Assembly (NCBI RefSeq): GCF_035958815.1
Contig: NZ_CP108383.1
Coordinates: forward strand, 2,480,001 to 2,544,000
Source: Nocardia sp. NBC_01327
Lineage (GTDB): Bacteria; Actinomycetota; Actinomycetes; Mycobacteriales; Mycobacteriaceae
Direction of reading: 5' to 3'
Length of the DNA stretch: 64,000 nt
The notes below the pieces were generated by a model. It ran no database searches, was not told where the DNA came from, and saw only the letters and a list, made by a program, of their open reading frames with translations. This document shows positions 7,226 through 15,180 of this stretch, piece after piece (position 1 is the stretch's first letter; each line of letters starts with the position of its first letter). Both the position numbers and the translations under genes were made by a program.

Positions 7226-7957
7226 ATGGGACGCGTAGAGACCAAGAACGTCATCGTCACCGGTGGCGCCCGGGGTATGGGCGCGGCCTTCGCGCGCAAG
7301 CTCGTGGCCGAGGGCGCGACGGTGGTCATCACCGATGTGCTCACCGCCGAGGGCGCCGCGCTTGCGGCCGAACTCGGTGACGCCGCCCTCTTCCTGCCGC
7401 TCGACGTCACCGATGAGACGGCCTGGAATGACGTCGTCGCACAGGCCGAAGTGACATTCGGGCCGGTTTCCGGTCTGGTCAACAACGCCGGCATCGTGCA
7501 CGTGGATCCGATCGAGAAGCTCTCGGAGGCGGACTACCGCAAGGTGATCGACGTCAATCAGGTCGGCGTCTTCCTGGGCATGAAGGCTGTCATCGGCTCC
7601 ATGCGCAAGGCCGGTGTCGGGTCGATCGTGAATATCTCCTCGACCGGCGGGCTGATCGGCTACTCGAACATTCTCGGGTATGTGGCGTCCAAGTGGGCGG
7701 TGCGCGGTATGAGCAAGACCGCCGCTCAGGAGTTCGCCGCCGACAATGTGCGCGTCAACTCCGTGCACCCGGGCATCATCGCCACCGAGATGGTAGCGAC
7801 TTCCGCACGCTCCCAGTCGATTGCGGCCAATCAGCCCATTGCCCGGCCGGGCACTCCCGAGGAGCTGGCCAACCTGGTGCTGTTCCTCCTCTCGGACGAA
7901 TCCTCCTACAGCACCGGCTCGGAATTCATTGCCGACGGTGGCTTCACCACCCAATAG
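7226..7957 (+). CDS. Short-chain dehydrogenase/reductase
   Basis: The third operon gene encodes a 243-residue classical SDR with T-G-G-A-R-G-M-G at 12-19, N-N-A-G at 86-89, Ser139, Tyr152 and Lys156, plus the C-terminal D-G-G-F end of the family. It starts nine bases after the KstD-like stop, with AGGAGG immediately before the ATG, so it is translated from the same message. The parallel layout with the first SDR of the operon suggests duplication followed by division of labour on different hydroxyl groups of one substrate. The position oxidised is not determinable here. Confidence 0.88.
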   Translation: MGRVETKNVIVTGGARGMGAAFARKLVAEGATVVITDVLTAEGAALAAELGDAALFLPLDVTDETAWNDVVAQAEVTFGPVSGLVNNAGIVHVDPIEKLSEADYRKVIDVNQVGVFLGMKAVIGSMRKAGVGSIVNISSTGGLIGYSNILGYVASKWAVRGMSKTAAQEFAADNVRVNSVHPGIIATEMVATSARSQSIAANQPIARPGTPEELANLVLFLLSDESSYSTGSEFIADGGFTTQ

Positions 7958-8001
7958 CAGTGCCACCTCAGTAAGACAGCTGCGAGACAAGGAAATTGGC
8001 A

Positions 8002-8817
8002 ATGAAGGACTTCCACGGCAAAGTCGCCGTCATTACCGGCGCCGGTGCCGGCATCGGCCGGGCGCTCGCCCTCGAACTCGCCCGCGGTGGTGCGCAGCTG
8101 GCGCTGTCGGGCCGCAATCTCGAGAGTGTGGCCGAGACCGCGGCGCTGTGCGAGAAGCACGGCGCGAAGGCCCGCGCCTACAAGCTGGACGTCACCGACC
8201 GGGCCGCGGTCTACGCGCACGCCGATGAGGTTGTCGCCGACTTCGGCAAGGTCAATATCGTGGTCAACAATGCCGGAGTCTCGTTGACCGCCAATATCGA
8301 AGACGTCTCGTGGGAAGACTTCGAGTGGATTTTCAATATCAACTTCTGGGGCACCGCCAATGGCACCAAGGCGTTCCTGCCGCATGTCATCGCCTCCGGT
8401 GACGGGCATATCGCCAATGTCTCCAGCATGTTCGGCCTGGTGGCCTGCCCGAGCCAGAGTGGTTACAGCTCGTCGAAGTACGCCATGCACGCCTTCACCG
8501 ACGCGCTGCGCCAGGAAATGATCATCGCCGGCCACCACGTCGGCGTCTCCAGTGTGCATCCGGGCATGATCAAGACCGAGATCGCCTGGAAGGCACGGGC
8601 TTCCGCCAACCGCGACCGCGACGCCCTGGCCGCCAACTTCGACGGCCTGGCCAAGACCTCGCCCGAACAGTGCGCCCAGATCATCGCCAACGGCATGAAG
8701 AAGAACAAGCCCCTCATCCTGATCGGCACCGACGCCAAGGCCATGAACTGGATGCGCCGCCTCCTCGGTTCCGCCTACATGAAGCCCCTCACCGCGCAGA
8801 TGCGCAAGGAGATCTAG
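8002..8817 (+). CDS. Short-chain dehydrogenase/reductase with extended C terminus (SadH-like)
   Basis: The 271-residue SDR has T-G-A-G-A-G-I-G at 12-19, N-N-A-G at 89-92 and catalytic Ser142, Tyr155 and Lys159. Unlike its operon mates it follows the T-G-x-G-x-G-I-G pattern, has a longer basic C-terminal region (P-L-T-A-Q-M-R-K-E-I) and the D-A-L-R-Q-E-M substrate-side segment, resembling the short-chain dehydrogenases near mycobacterial monooxygenase loci. The ATG at 8002 is chosen over the TTG two codons upstream because of the AAGGAAA ribosome site. It is the last gene of the operon and ends inside the first of two strong hairpins. A carbonyl or secondary-alcohol substrate is likely but unidentified. 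Confidence 0.85.
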   Translation: MKDFHGKVAVITGAGAGIGRALALELARGGAQLALSGRNLESVAETAALCEKHGAKARAYKLDVTDRAAVYAHADEVVADFGKVNIVVNNAGVSLTANIEDVSWEDFEWIFNINFWGTANGTKAFLPHVIASGDGHIANVSSMFGLVACPSQSGYSSSKYAMHAFTDALRQEMIIAGHHVGVSSVHPGMIKTEIAWKARASANRDRDALAANFDGLAKTSPEQCAQIIANGMKKNKPLILIGTDAKAMNWMRRLLGSAYMKPLTAQMRKEI

Positions 8818-8891
8818 CTCCGGCCGCCGCCGCGATCAGCGGCCGGAGCTCCACCGGTAGCCCCGCACACCCCTAGGTGCGGGGCTACCGG
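8816..8891. terminator. Tandem perfect hairpins between convergent genes
   Basis: The first hairpin has 12-base arms at 8816-8827 and 8839-8850 and includes the last bases of the SDR stop codon. The second has 15-base arms at 8854-8868 and 8877-8891 with an 8-base loop. Both are perfect inverted repeats lying between the rightward KstD operon and the leftward fadD3-like gene, so they most likely terminate transcription from both sides. Confidence 0.8.
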
Positions 8892-8933
8892 CTTATGGTG
8901 GCGCCCAAGCGGATTCACGCGGATCGTGCACCA

Positions 8934-10550
8934 TCAGGCCGGGTTGCGGAGTTGGCCCTTGATCACCTTGCCGCCGGCATTGCGGGGGAGGTGATCGGTG
9001 AGGACCACCTCGCGGGGGACCTTGTAGCCGGCGAGGCGGGTGCGGGACCATTCGATGACGGCTGCCGGGTCGAGGGTGTGGTCGGAGGTGACGACTACGG
9101 CCCGCCCTACTTCGCCCAGGCGTGGGTCGGGGATGCCGACCACCGCTACCTCGCGAATGTCCGGGTGCTGCAGGAGGACTCGTTCGATCTCGGCGGGATA
9201 GGCGTTGAAGCCGCCGACGATGAACATATCCTTCAGGCGGTCGGTGATGCGGAGGTAGCCGTCTTCGCCGAGGGTTCCGATATCGCCGGTGTGCAGGTAG
9301 CCGTCGGTGTCGATGACGGCGGCGGTGGCTTCCGGATCATCGAGGTAGCCGCGCATGACATTCGGGCCGCGGACGATGATTTCGCCCGGCTCACCGGACA
9401 CCACATCGGTGCGGTCCCGATCGACAATGCGAATCTCGGTGCCGGGCAGCGGCTTTCCGACCGTCTCCGCCAGCAGTGCGGCGGGGGCGTCGGGTGGGCA
9501 CACCGTGACCACGCCCACCGATTCGGTGAGGCCGTAGGCCGTGAAGACGTAGGGCACGCCGAGGTCGGAGCGAATGCGCTCCACCAGTTCGGCGGGAATG
9601 ACCGCACCGCCGGTGCCTGCCAGACGGAGCGAACCGAGAATATGGTCGCGGTGGTCGGCGGCCAGCAGATCCGTGAACAGTGTGGGCGGACCGGCCAATA
9701 CGGTGACGCGTTCACTCTCGATCAGGCGCAGCGCCTGTTCGGCCTCGAAGCGTTCGACCGGAATCATGGTGGCCGTGCGCAGCAGGCAGGCGATGATGCC
9801 CGCCTTGTAGCCGAAGGTGTGCGAGAACGGATTCACCAGCAGATATCGGTCGCGCGGCCGCAGGGTCACCGCATCCGCCCAGCGGCCGAACACCTCCAGG
9901 GTCTGCCGGTGCGTGGCGAGCACACCCTTCGGCTCGCCGGTCGTGCCGGAGGTGAAGAGGATGTCGGACAACGATTCCGGATCGACGCTCGCCGCAACCT
10001 CCCGCGCGGTCGCGGGCGGCACCACCGTGCCCGGCGCGAGAAACCCTGCCCAGGAACTGATATCCCAGGTGGGCGCGGCCTCGCCGCGCGAATCATCAAG
10101 CAGGATCAGGTGTTCCAGAGTCGGGAGCGGCAGACCGGACTCGGCCAGCATCGCCGGATAGTCGTGACCGAGGAACTCCTGCACCGTGCAGACCGCCTTG
10201 GCCCGGCTGCGCCGCAGAATCTCGGCCGTCTCCGGACCGCGCAGCCGAGTGCCGATCGGCACCAGCGTGGCCCCCGCGCCGAGCATGCCCAGCGCGGTCA
10301 CGATCCAGCGATCGCTATTGGGCGCCCACATGCCGACCCGGTCGCCGACCTCGATGCCCGAGGCAATGGCGGCACGCGTCACCGCCCCGACCTGCTCCGC
10401 CAGCTCGGCGAAGGTCACGCGCCCGGCCGGACCGGCGATCGCCACCGCATCGGGATAACGCCGCGCTCGCTCCGCCACCAGGGCCGGAATGGTCGAAACC
10501 GGGACGGACGCAGCACCGCCGCCGATGGATGCCGCATACCGCCGATCCAT
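8934..10550 (-). CDS. fadD3: Acyl-CoA ligase, FadD3-like
   Basis: This 538-residue class I adenylate-forming enzyme activates a carboxylic acid with ATP and CoA. The P-loop-like motif L-F-T-S-G-T-T-G-E-P-K-G lies near 198-209, followed by Y-G-L-T-E-S, the hinge region G-Y-L-R-I-T-D-R-L-K-D-M and the C-terminal lysine segment P-R-N-A-G-G-K-V-I-K. The stretches N-P-F-S-H-T-F-G-Y-K-A-G-I and G-G-F-N-A-Y-P-A-E-I-E match M. tuberculosis FadD3 (Rv3561), the HIP-CoA synthetase that starts degradation of steroid rings C and D. The ATG at 10550 is taken rather than a TTG six codons upstream. It faces the KstD-like operon. HIP activation is likely but not proven, since the superfamily is large. Confidence 0.8.
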   Translation of the reverse strand: MDRRYAASIGGGAASVPVSTIPALVAERARRYPDAVAIAGPAGRVTFAELAEQVGAVTRAAIASGIEVGDRVGMWAPNSDRWIVTALGMLGAGATLVPIGTRLRGPETAEILRRSRAKAVCTVQEFLGHDYPAMLAESGLPLPTLEHLILLDDSRGEAAPTWDISSWAGFLAPGTVVPPATAREVAASVDPESLSDILFTSGTTGEPKGVLATHRQTLEVFGRWADAVTLRPRDRYLLVNPFSHTFGYKAGIIACLLRTATMIPVERFEAEQALRLIESERVTVLAGPPTLFTDLLAADHRDHILGSLRLAGTGGAVIPAELVERIRSDLGVPYVFTAYGLTESVGVVTVCPPDAPAALLAETVGKPLPGTEIRIVDRDRTDVVSGEPGEIIVRGPNVMRGYLDDPEATAAVIDTDGYLHTGDIGTLGEDGYLRITDRLKDMFIVGGFNAYPAEIERVLLQHPDIREVAVVGIPDPRLGEVGRAVVVTSDHTLDPAAVIEWSRTRLAGYKVPREVVLTDHLPRNAGGKVIKGQLRNPA

Positions 10551-10929
10551 GCGCCCATCCTGCCGCAAGACCGTGCCCAGGATGCCCGTTTCCCCCGTGC
10601 CATCCCGCTGACCGGGCGTGCCGTGTTTATTTTGCCCTCCGCTTCGCTCCGGGCGGGTTCGCGGCCCTGCTAGCTCGGTCTTCCCTCCTCCGCTCCTCCG
10701 CTTCGCTCCCCCGCTCCGTCAGTCCAGACCGAGCCGGGCCGCGAACTTGGGGTGGGTGCCTAGTCGGAATATGTCTACTGGGCCTTTCGCAGCTCTGTGT
10801 GTTGTTCGGTTCCGGTGATCGGGATCTGTGTTGGGGGTGAGGGGCGTCACGCGGCACGCTCGATAGCAGGTTCCCGGAGGGTGTGGGACGAGGCGGGGGC
10901 GGATGAATTCAGAACATCGAAGGAGTGAC
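10551..10929. other. Non-coding divergent spacer with an interrupted inverted repeat
   Basis: No convincing gene lies between the fadD3-like and PPDK-like starts. The spacer holds a direct repeat ccgcttcgctcc (10639-10650 and 10698-10709) inside a larger inverted repeat, listed separately. Promoters for both flanking genes must be here, but no clear -35/-10 pair is visible. AAGGAGTGAC just before 10930 is the ribosome site of the PPDK-like gene. Confidence 0.6.
10657..10746. repeat. Interrupted inverted repeat in an intergenic region
   Basis: The left arm consists of gttcgcggccc (10657-10667) and gctcggtct (10673-10681). The right arm has the exact complements agaccgagc (10726-10734) and gggccgcgaac (10736-10746). 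The halves are perfect but separated by five bases on the left and one on the right, with a 44-base pyrimidine-rich loop containing one copy of ccgcttcgctcc. It is upstream of both flanking genes, so it is not their terminator. It may be a dispersed palindromic (REP/MITE-like) element or a regulatory RNA fold. Confidence 0.6.
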
Positions 10930-13092
10930 ATGACCGCCGGAGCGGAGCTTGCGCAGCGACCCGATGTGGCGGCCGACGCCGTGACCGTCGTCGAACTCGA
11001 CGGCGCTTGCGGGCTGTCGCGGCAGCAGATCGGCGGCAAGGCGTGGAGTATCGATCACATGCGGGCCCTCGGGCTGCCGGTGCCGCCCGCGTTCGTCATC
11101 ACCACCGAAGGCTGGGCCGATTACACCCGGCGCGGTGCGATCGCCCCGGAGATCTGGGAGCAGGTGCGCGCCGGGATCGCCACCATCGAGCGCGGCACCG
11201 GGCGTGAGTTCGGATCGCCGGAGCGGCCGCTGCTGGTCTCGGTGCGCTCGGGTGCGGCCATCTCCATGCCCGGCATGATGGATACCGTCCTGAACCTCGG
11301 CATGACCGATGCGGTGCAGCAGGCGCTGGCCGATCAGACGCAGAATCCCGGCTACGCCAACGACACTCGGCAGCGTTTCGTGCACCAGTACCGCGAGACC
11401 GTGCTCGGTGACGCGAACGGCGCGGTGCCGCTGGACCCGTGGGATCAGCTGCGCGGCGCCATCGAAGCGGTGTTCCGTTCGTGGGATTCCGCCCGCGCCA
11501 AGACCTATCGCCGCAATCGCGGTGTGCCGGACACGCTCGGCACCGCGGTCACCGTGCAGGCCATGGTGTTCGGCAATCTCGACGAGCACTCCGGCACCGG
11601 CGTGCTGTTCAGCCGCAACCCCAATACCGGCGACGGTCCCGTATACGGCGAATGGCTGGTCGGCGGGCAGGGCGAGGATGTGGTCTCCGGCCGCCTCACC
11701 CCGCGGCCGCTCGACGAGCTGGCGACGACCCAGCCGCAGGTGCACGCCCGGCTGATCGCCGCCACCGAACTGCTCGAACGCGACGGCCGCGATCTGCAGG
11801 ACATCGAGTTCACCGTCGAATCCGGCACGCTGTGGATGCTGCAGTCGCGCTCGGCCAAACGATCCGCGCGGGCCGCGGTGCGCACCGCTGTCGCCATGGT
11901 GGCGGAGGGTTTGATCAGCGCCGACGAGGCCCTCGATCGCATCACGCCCGATCAGGTGCGCGAGGTGCTGCGCCCGGCGTCCGGCGTGACCACCGGGCAG
12001 GAACCGCTCGCCCGTGGCGAATCGGCCTGTCCCGGACTGGCTTCCGGTGTGGTCGTCACCGATCCGGATGAGGCCGAAGCGCGTGCGGAGGCCGGTGAGG
12101 ACGTCATTCTGGTGCGCCCCACCACCAGCCCCGACGATCTGCACGGCATGATCGCCGCCCGCGCCATTGTCACCGAATTGGGCGGCACCACCTCGCATGC
12201 CGCACTCGTGAGCCGCGAACTCGGCCGCCCCTGCGTGGTCGGCTGCGGCCCCGGCGTGGTCGCGGCCCTGGTCGGCCGGACCGTCACCGTCGACGGCGGC
12301 GCCGGACTGGTGCTGGCGGGCGAGATCGTCGCCAAACCGGTCGAGCAGATCATTCTCGACGATGTCGCGCAGCTGGCCCAGTGGGCGGGTGCGGAGCCCT
12401 CGCAGCTGGTGGAACGGCTGGAAGAACGCACCGCTGCTCCGGAAAGCACTGAGCAGGAAGAGGTTTCAGTGGACAGTCCTCTCACCGAACTGGCACTGCT
12501 GCGGCTGGTCGGCATCAAGGGCCGGGTGAACGCCGACAATCTGGCGCTCAGTCTCGGCGCGGATGCGGGCGAAATCGCCACGCACTGTGAGGGTCTGGTG
12601 ACCGCAGGGGTCTGCGCCACCACCCCCGCCGGTTTCCGGCTCACCCCCGAGGGCCGTGCCCGGCTGGAGCAGCTGCTCACCGAGGAGCGCGCCACCGTGG
12701 ACGCCGCCGCGCTCACGGCCGCGTACGACGAGTTCTGCGTCTACAACGCCGATCTCAAGGTCATCATCACCGACTGGCAGATGAAGGATCCGGCCACCGT
12801 CAACGACCATGCCGACGCCGACTACGACGGTGCGGTCCTGGGTCGTCTCACCGACACGCACCAGCGCCTGCGCCCCCTGGTGCAGCGCCTGGGCGCCCTG
12901 GCTCCCCGCCTGGTCCGCTACACCGACCGCCTCGACCGTGCCGTCGAGCGCATTGCCGAGGGCGACCACACCTACGTGGCCCGCCCCATCATGGACAGCT
13001 ACCACACCGTCTGGTTCGAACTCCACGAGGATTTGATCGGACTGTGCGGCCTCACCCGCGCCGAAGAGGCAGCAGCCGGCCGTGCCCACTGA
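10930..13092 (+). CDS. PPDK-like protein lacking the C-terminal PEP/pyruvate barrel
   Basis: The 720-residue protein starts like pyruvate, phosphate dikinase. The N-terminal ATP-binding region carries S-V-R-S-G-A-A-I-S-M-P-G-M-M-D-T-V-L-N-L-G (about 98-118). The swivelling phosphohistidine domain carries T-E-L-G-G-T-T-S-H-A-A with His423. After about residue 500 the PEP-binding TIM barrel of full PPDK (about 870 residues in total) is absent. It is replaced by a winged-helix-like segment (about 515-600) and a helical tail ending W-F-E-L-H-E-D-L-I-G-L-C-G-L. It can therefore probably phosphorylate its own His but not complete the PEP reaction alone. M. tuberculosis also has a short PPDK (Rv1127c). 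The ATG at 10930 is chosen for its AGGAGTGAC site. It overlaps the phosphatase gene by 11 bases. Confidence 0.8.
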   Translation: MTAGAELAQRPDVAADAVTVVELDGACGLSRQQIGGKAWSIDHMRALGLPVPPAFVITTEGWADYTRRGAIAPEIWEQVRAGIATIERGTGREFGSPERPLLVSVRSGAAISMPGMMDTVLNLGMTDAVQQALADQTQNPGYANDTRQRFVHQYRETVLGDANGAVPLDPWDQLRGAIEAVFRSWDSARAKTYRRNRGVPDTLGTAVTVQAMVFGNLDEHSGTGVLFSRNPNTGDGPVYGEWLVGGQGEDVVSGRLTPRPLDELATTQPQVHARLIAATELLERDGRDLQDIEFTVESGTLWMLQSRSAKRSARAAVRTAVAMVAEGLISADEALDRITPDQVREVLRPASGVTTGQEPLARGESACPGLASGVVVTDPDEAEARAEAGEDVILVRPTTSPDDLHGMIAARAIVTELGGTTSHAALVSRELGRPCVVGCGPGVVAALVGRTVTVDGGAGLVLAGEIVAKPVEQIILDDVAQLAQWAGAEPSQLVERLEERTAAPESTEQEEVSVDSPLTELALLRLVGIKGRVNADNLALSLGADAGEIATHCEGLVTAGVCATTPAGFRLTPEGRARLEQLLTEERATVDAAALTAAYDEFCVYNADLKVIITDWQMKDPATVNDHADADYDGAVLGRLTDTHQRLRPLVQRLGALAPRLVRYTDRLDRAVERIAEGDHTYVARPIMDSYHTVWFELHEDLIGLCGLTRAEEAAAGRAH

Positions 13093-13885
13093 TCCGGCGG
13101 TGTCTCCCAGTCGTTCAACAGCCCTCGCCGCGCAGCGCTGGATCGATTTCGCCGAGATCGACAATGTTCGTGATCTCGGCGGCCTGCCCGTCACCGGCGG
13201 CGGCACAACGCGTTTCGGCATGGTGTTCCGCTCCAGCACACTGCAGCAGGCCACCTGCGAGGATCTGACGCAGCTGCTGGAACCGCTCGGCCTGCGCACG
13301 GTCATCGACCTGCGCCTGCCGGACGAGGTGGAACGCGAGGGCTACGGGCTGTTCGCCGATGCGGCCGTCCACATCGCCAACCTGCCGATCCGTAAGTCGG
13401 CGCAGTCGTCGCTGGCCGCAAGGGATCTGGTGCCCGATAAGACCCGGGTGGATCTGACCGACCTCTACGGCCAGCTGCTGGCGGGCAGCGGTGAGCACAT
13501 TGTGGAGGCGGTCCGGCTGATCATCGATCCGGCACGCCGTTCGGTCCTGTTCCACTGTGCCGCAGGCAAAGACCGCACCGGCGTGCTCGCCGCGATCCTG
13601 CTGGACGCGGTCGGAGTCACGGCCGAGGCCATTGCCGACGACTACGAGATCACCAACCAGCGTATGCAGCGAGTCCGCGACCGCCTGGACGCACTGCCCT
13701 CGTATGCCGGTCTGCCGCAGGCGAATACCGGCATTCTCGCCATCAGTGCCGACGTCATGCTCCGCTTCCTGGAGAACCTGCACGCCGAACATGGCGGCGC
13801 GGGCACGTGGCTGCTCGCCCAGGGCCTTTCCGAAGCGGAACTGAGCCGGTTGCGCGACGTGCTGGTCGAACAACCTGCCCGGTAG
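13082..13885 (+). CDS. Tyrosine/dual-specificity phosphatase (Y_phosphatase3 type), cytoplasmic
   Basis: The 267-residue enzyme has the signature H-C-A-A-G-K-D-R-T-G: nucleophile Cys159, Lys163-Asp164 and Arg165. This K-D variant of the C-x5-R loop is typical of MptpB-like triple-specificity phosphatases that also accept phosphoinositides. The N-terminal N-V-R-D-L-G-G-L and the middle V-I-D-L-R motifs agree with the family. There is no signal peptide. The GTG start overlaps the PPDK-like stop by 11 bases, so the two proteins are translationally coupled and should be made together. Its substrate could be a phosphoprotein, a phospholipid or a phosphate linked to the PPDK-like partner; nothing in the sequence decides this. 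Confidence 0.88.
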   Translation: MPTDPAVSPSRSTALAAQRWIDFAEIDNVRDLGGLPVTGGGTTRFGMVFRSSTLQQATCEDLTQLLEPLGLRTVIDLRLPDEVEREGYGLFADAAVHIANLPIRKSAQSSLAARDLVPDKTRVDLTDLYGQLLAGSGEHIVEAVRLIIDPARRSVLFHCAAGKDRTGVLAAILLDAVGVTAEAIADDYEITNQRMQRVRDRLDALPSYAGLPQANTGILAISADVMLRFLENLHAEHGGAGTWLLAQGLSEAELSRLRDVLVEQPAR

Positions 13886-13894
13886 TACCGCCGG

Positions 13895-14935
13895 TCAATA
13901 CACGGTCCCCATCGCGGACCGCACCTCGTCGAGGGTGCGGTCCGCGATCTCGTTCGCACGCCGATTTCCCTCGCGCAGCACCGTATGCGCGAAATCCGGA
14001 TCCCGCGCCAGTGCGGCACGGCGGCGGCGATGGCCGGCGAAACGGTCGTTCACCGCATCGGCGGTGAGCTTTTTGAGCGCCCCCGCGCCGCTGTCGCCGA
14101 TTCGATCCGCCAGCACCTTCTCATCGACGCCGGTGCACAGGGCGGCGGTGGTCAGCAGGGCGGAGACGCCCGGCCGCAGCTCCGGATCGAAGCTGATCCG
14201 CCGCTCCGAATCCGTGGGCGCGCGCCGGATGAGCGCCGCCGTCTCATCCGCGGTCATGGCCAGCGTGATCGCATTCCCGTAGCTCTTGGACATCTTCCGC
14301 CCGTCCAGCCCCGGCACCTCCGGAGCCGGGGTCAGCAGGGCCTCCGGTTCCGGAAAGACCTGCCCGTAGCGCTCATTGAACCGCCGCGCGATCACTCTGG
14401 TCAGTTCGACATGGGGCAGATTGTCCTTGCCCACCGGCACCAGATTGCCCTTGCAGAACAGAATGTCGGCGGCCTGATGCACCGGATAGGTCAGCAGCAG
14501 CCCGCTCAAAGCCCTACCGGCAGCGGCATGTTCGGCCTTCACCGTCGGATTGCGATGCAGCTCGGCCTCGGTCACCAGGCTGAGGAACGGCAGCATGAGC
14601 TGATTGAGCGCCGGTACCGCCGAATGCGTGAAGATCGTCGCCCGGCTCGGGTCGATGCCCGCGGCCACATAGTCCAGCACCGCGTGAAAAACGTTGTCCC
14701 GCACCGGACCCAGGCCGTCCCGATCGGTGATCACCTGATAATCGGCGAGAATGACAAAGGTCTCCACCCCGAGATCGTGCAGTCGCACCCGCTCGGAAAT
14801 CGTGCCGAAGTAATGCCCCAAATGGAGCTGCCCCGTAGGCCGCTCCCCGGTGAGCACCCGGTACCGCCCAGGATTTTCCGCGATATCGGCGCCGAGCCGA
14901 TCACTGCGCTCCCGTGTAGCCGAAAAAGAATCCAT
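13895..14935 (-). CDS. trpS: Tryptophanyl-tRNA synthetase, auxiliary (attenuator-controlled) type
   Basis: The 346-residue class I synthetase charges tRNA-Trp. The signature T-G-Q-L-H-L-G-H-Y-F-G is near residue 30 and K-M-S-K-S follows D-G-R in the second half. The H-L-G-H-Y-F-G form differs from the H-L-G-N-Y-L-G of most housekeeping TrpRS and is the form I associate with auxiliary actinobacterial enzymes, some of which resist indolmycin. In Streptomyces coelicolor the auxiliary trpRS1 is controlled by ribosome-mediated attenuation, and here too a Trp-rich leader lies upstream. The ATG at 14935 (TAGGA site) is preferred to the GTG ten codons earlier. It converges with the phosphatase gene, nine bases apart. 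The drug-resistance role is inference. Confidence 0.92.
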   Translation of the reverse strand: MDSFSATRERSDRLGADIAENPGRYRVLTGERPTGQLHLGHYFGTISERVRLHDLGVETFVILADYQVITDRDGLGPVRDNVFHAVLDYVAAGIDPSRATIFTHSAVPALNQLMLPFLSLVTEAELHRNPTVKAEHAAAGRALSGLLLTYPVHQAADILFCKGNLVPVGKDNLPHVELTRVIARRFNERYGQVFPEPEALLTPAPEVPGLDGRKMSKSYGNAITLAMTADETAALIRRAPTDSERRISFDPELRPGVSALLTTAALCTGVDEKVLADRIGDSGAGALKKLTADAVNDRFAGHRRRRAALARDPDFAHTVLREGNRRANEIADRTLDEVRSAMGTVY

Positions 14936-14972
14936 CGCACAGTTCCTATCGCTGAGGGACTGCACGAACCTC

Positions 14973-15042
14973 GTTCCGCATCACGGAACCCACAGGCTGC
15001 GTACAGCCCGTGAACATGATCAGTCGGGCTGCGGTCGCAGCC
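14973..15042 (-). promoter_or_regulatory. Trp attenuator: mutually exclusive hairpins upstream of trpS
   Basis: Read on the minus strand, segment 1:2 is a hairpin at 15042-15027 (six-base arms ggctgc/gcagcc) that starts inside the third Trp codon of the leader. Segment 3:4 is a nine-pair hairpin at 15012-14991 with loop TACG and one G-U pair. Segment 2 (CAGCCCG, 15031-15025) is perfectly complementary to segment 3 (CGGGCTG, 15010-15004), so 2:3 and 3:4 exclude each other. A further six-pair hairpin follows at 14989-14973. There is no T-run, so the last hairpins may act on transcription or on ribosome access. This geometry matches classical amino-acid attenuation: stalling on Trp codons frees 2 to pair with 3. 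Confidence 0.85.
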
Positions 15043-15067
15043 ACCACCATGCCTGTCGGAGGTTCAT
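15020..15067 (-). CDS. Trp-rich leader peptide of trpS (MNLRQAWWWLRPQPD)
   Basis: A 15-codon reading frame with ATG at 15067 and TGA at 15020-15022 encodes three consecutive tryptophans (codons at 15049-15041), an arrangement expected only in a regulatory leader. A TATTGT -10-like box at 15082-15077 would start transcription within a few bases of the ATG, so the leader may be translated from a leaderless end; GCGGGGTG also precedes it. Low charged tRNA-Trp would stall the ribosome at the Trp run and switch the downstream hairpins. Translation has not been shown. Confidence 0.85.
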   Translation of the reverse strand: MNLRQAWWWLRPQPD

Positions 15068-15180
15068 CACCCCGCCACAATATCAACCCGCCCACCTGCG
15101 GGGCGAAAGTATTTCCACCACAGCGCCACCCGTGCGCCCCGGCGCGGCCATAACCAGTCCAGTCTCGGGCACCTGCTGGG

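Noticed and set aside
14936..15180. T-box riboswitch upstream of trpS
   Set aside because: No T-box core sequence or specifier-loop architecture is visible, whereas a Trp-rich leader frame with alternative hairpins explains the region well.
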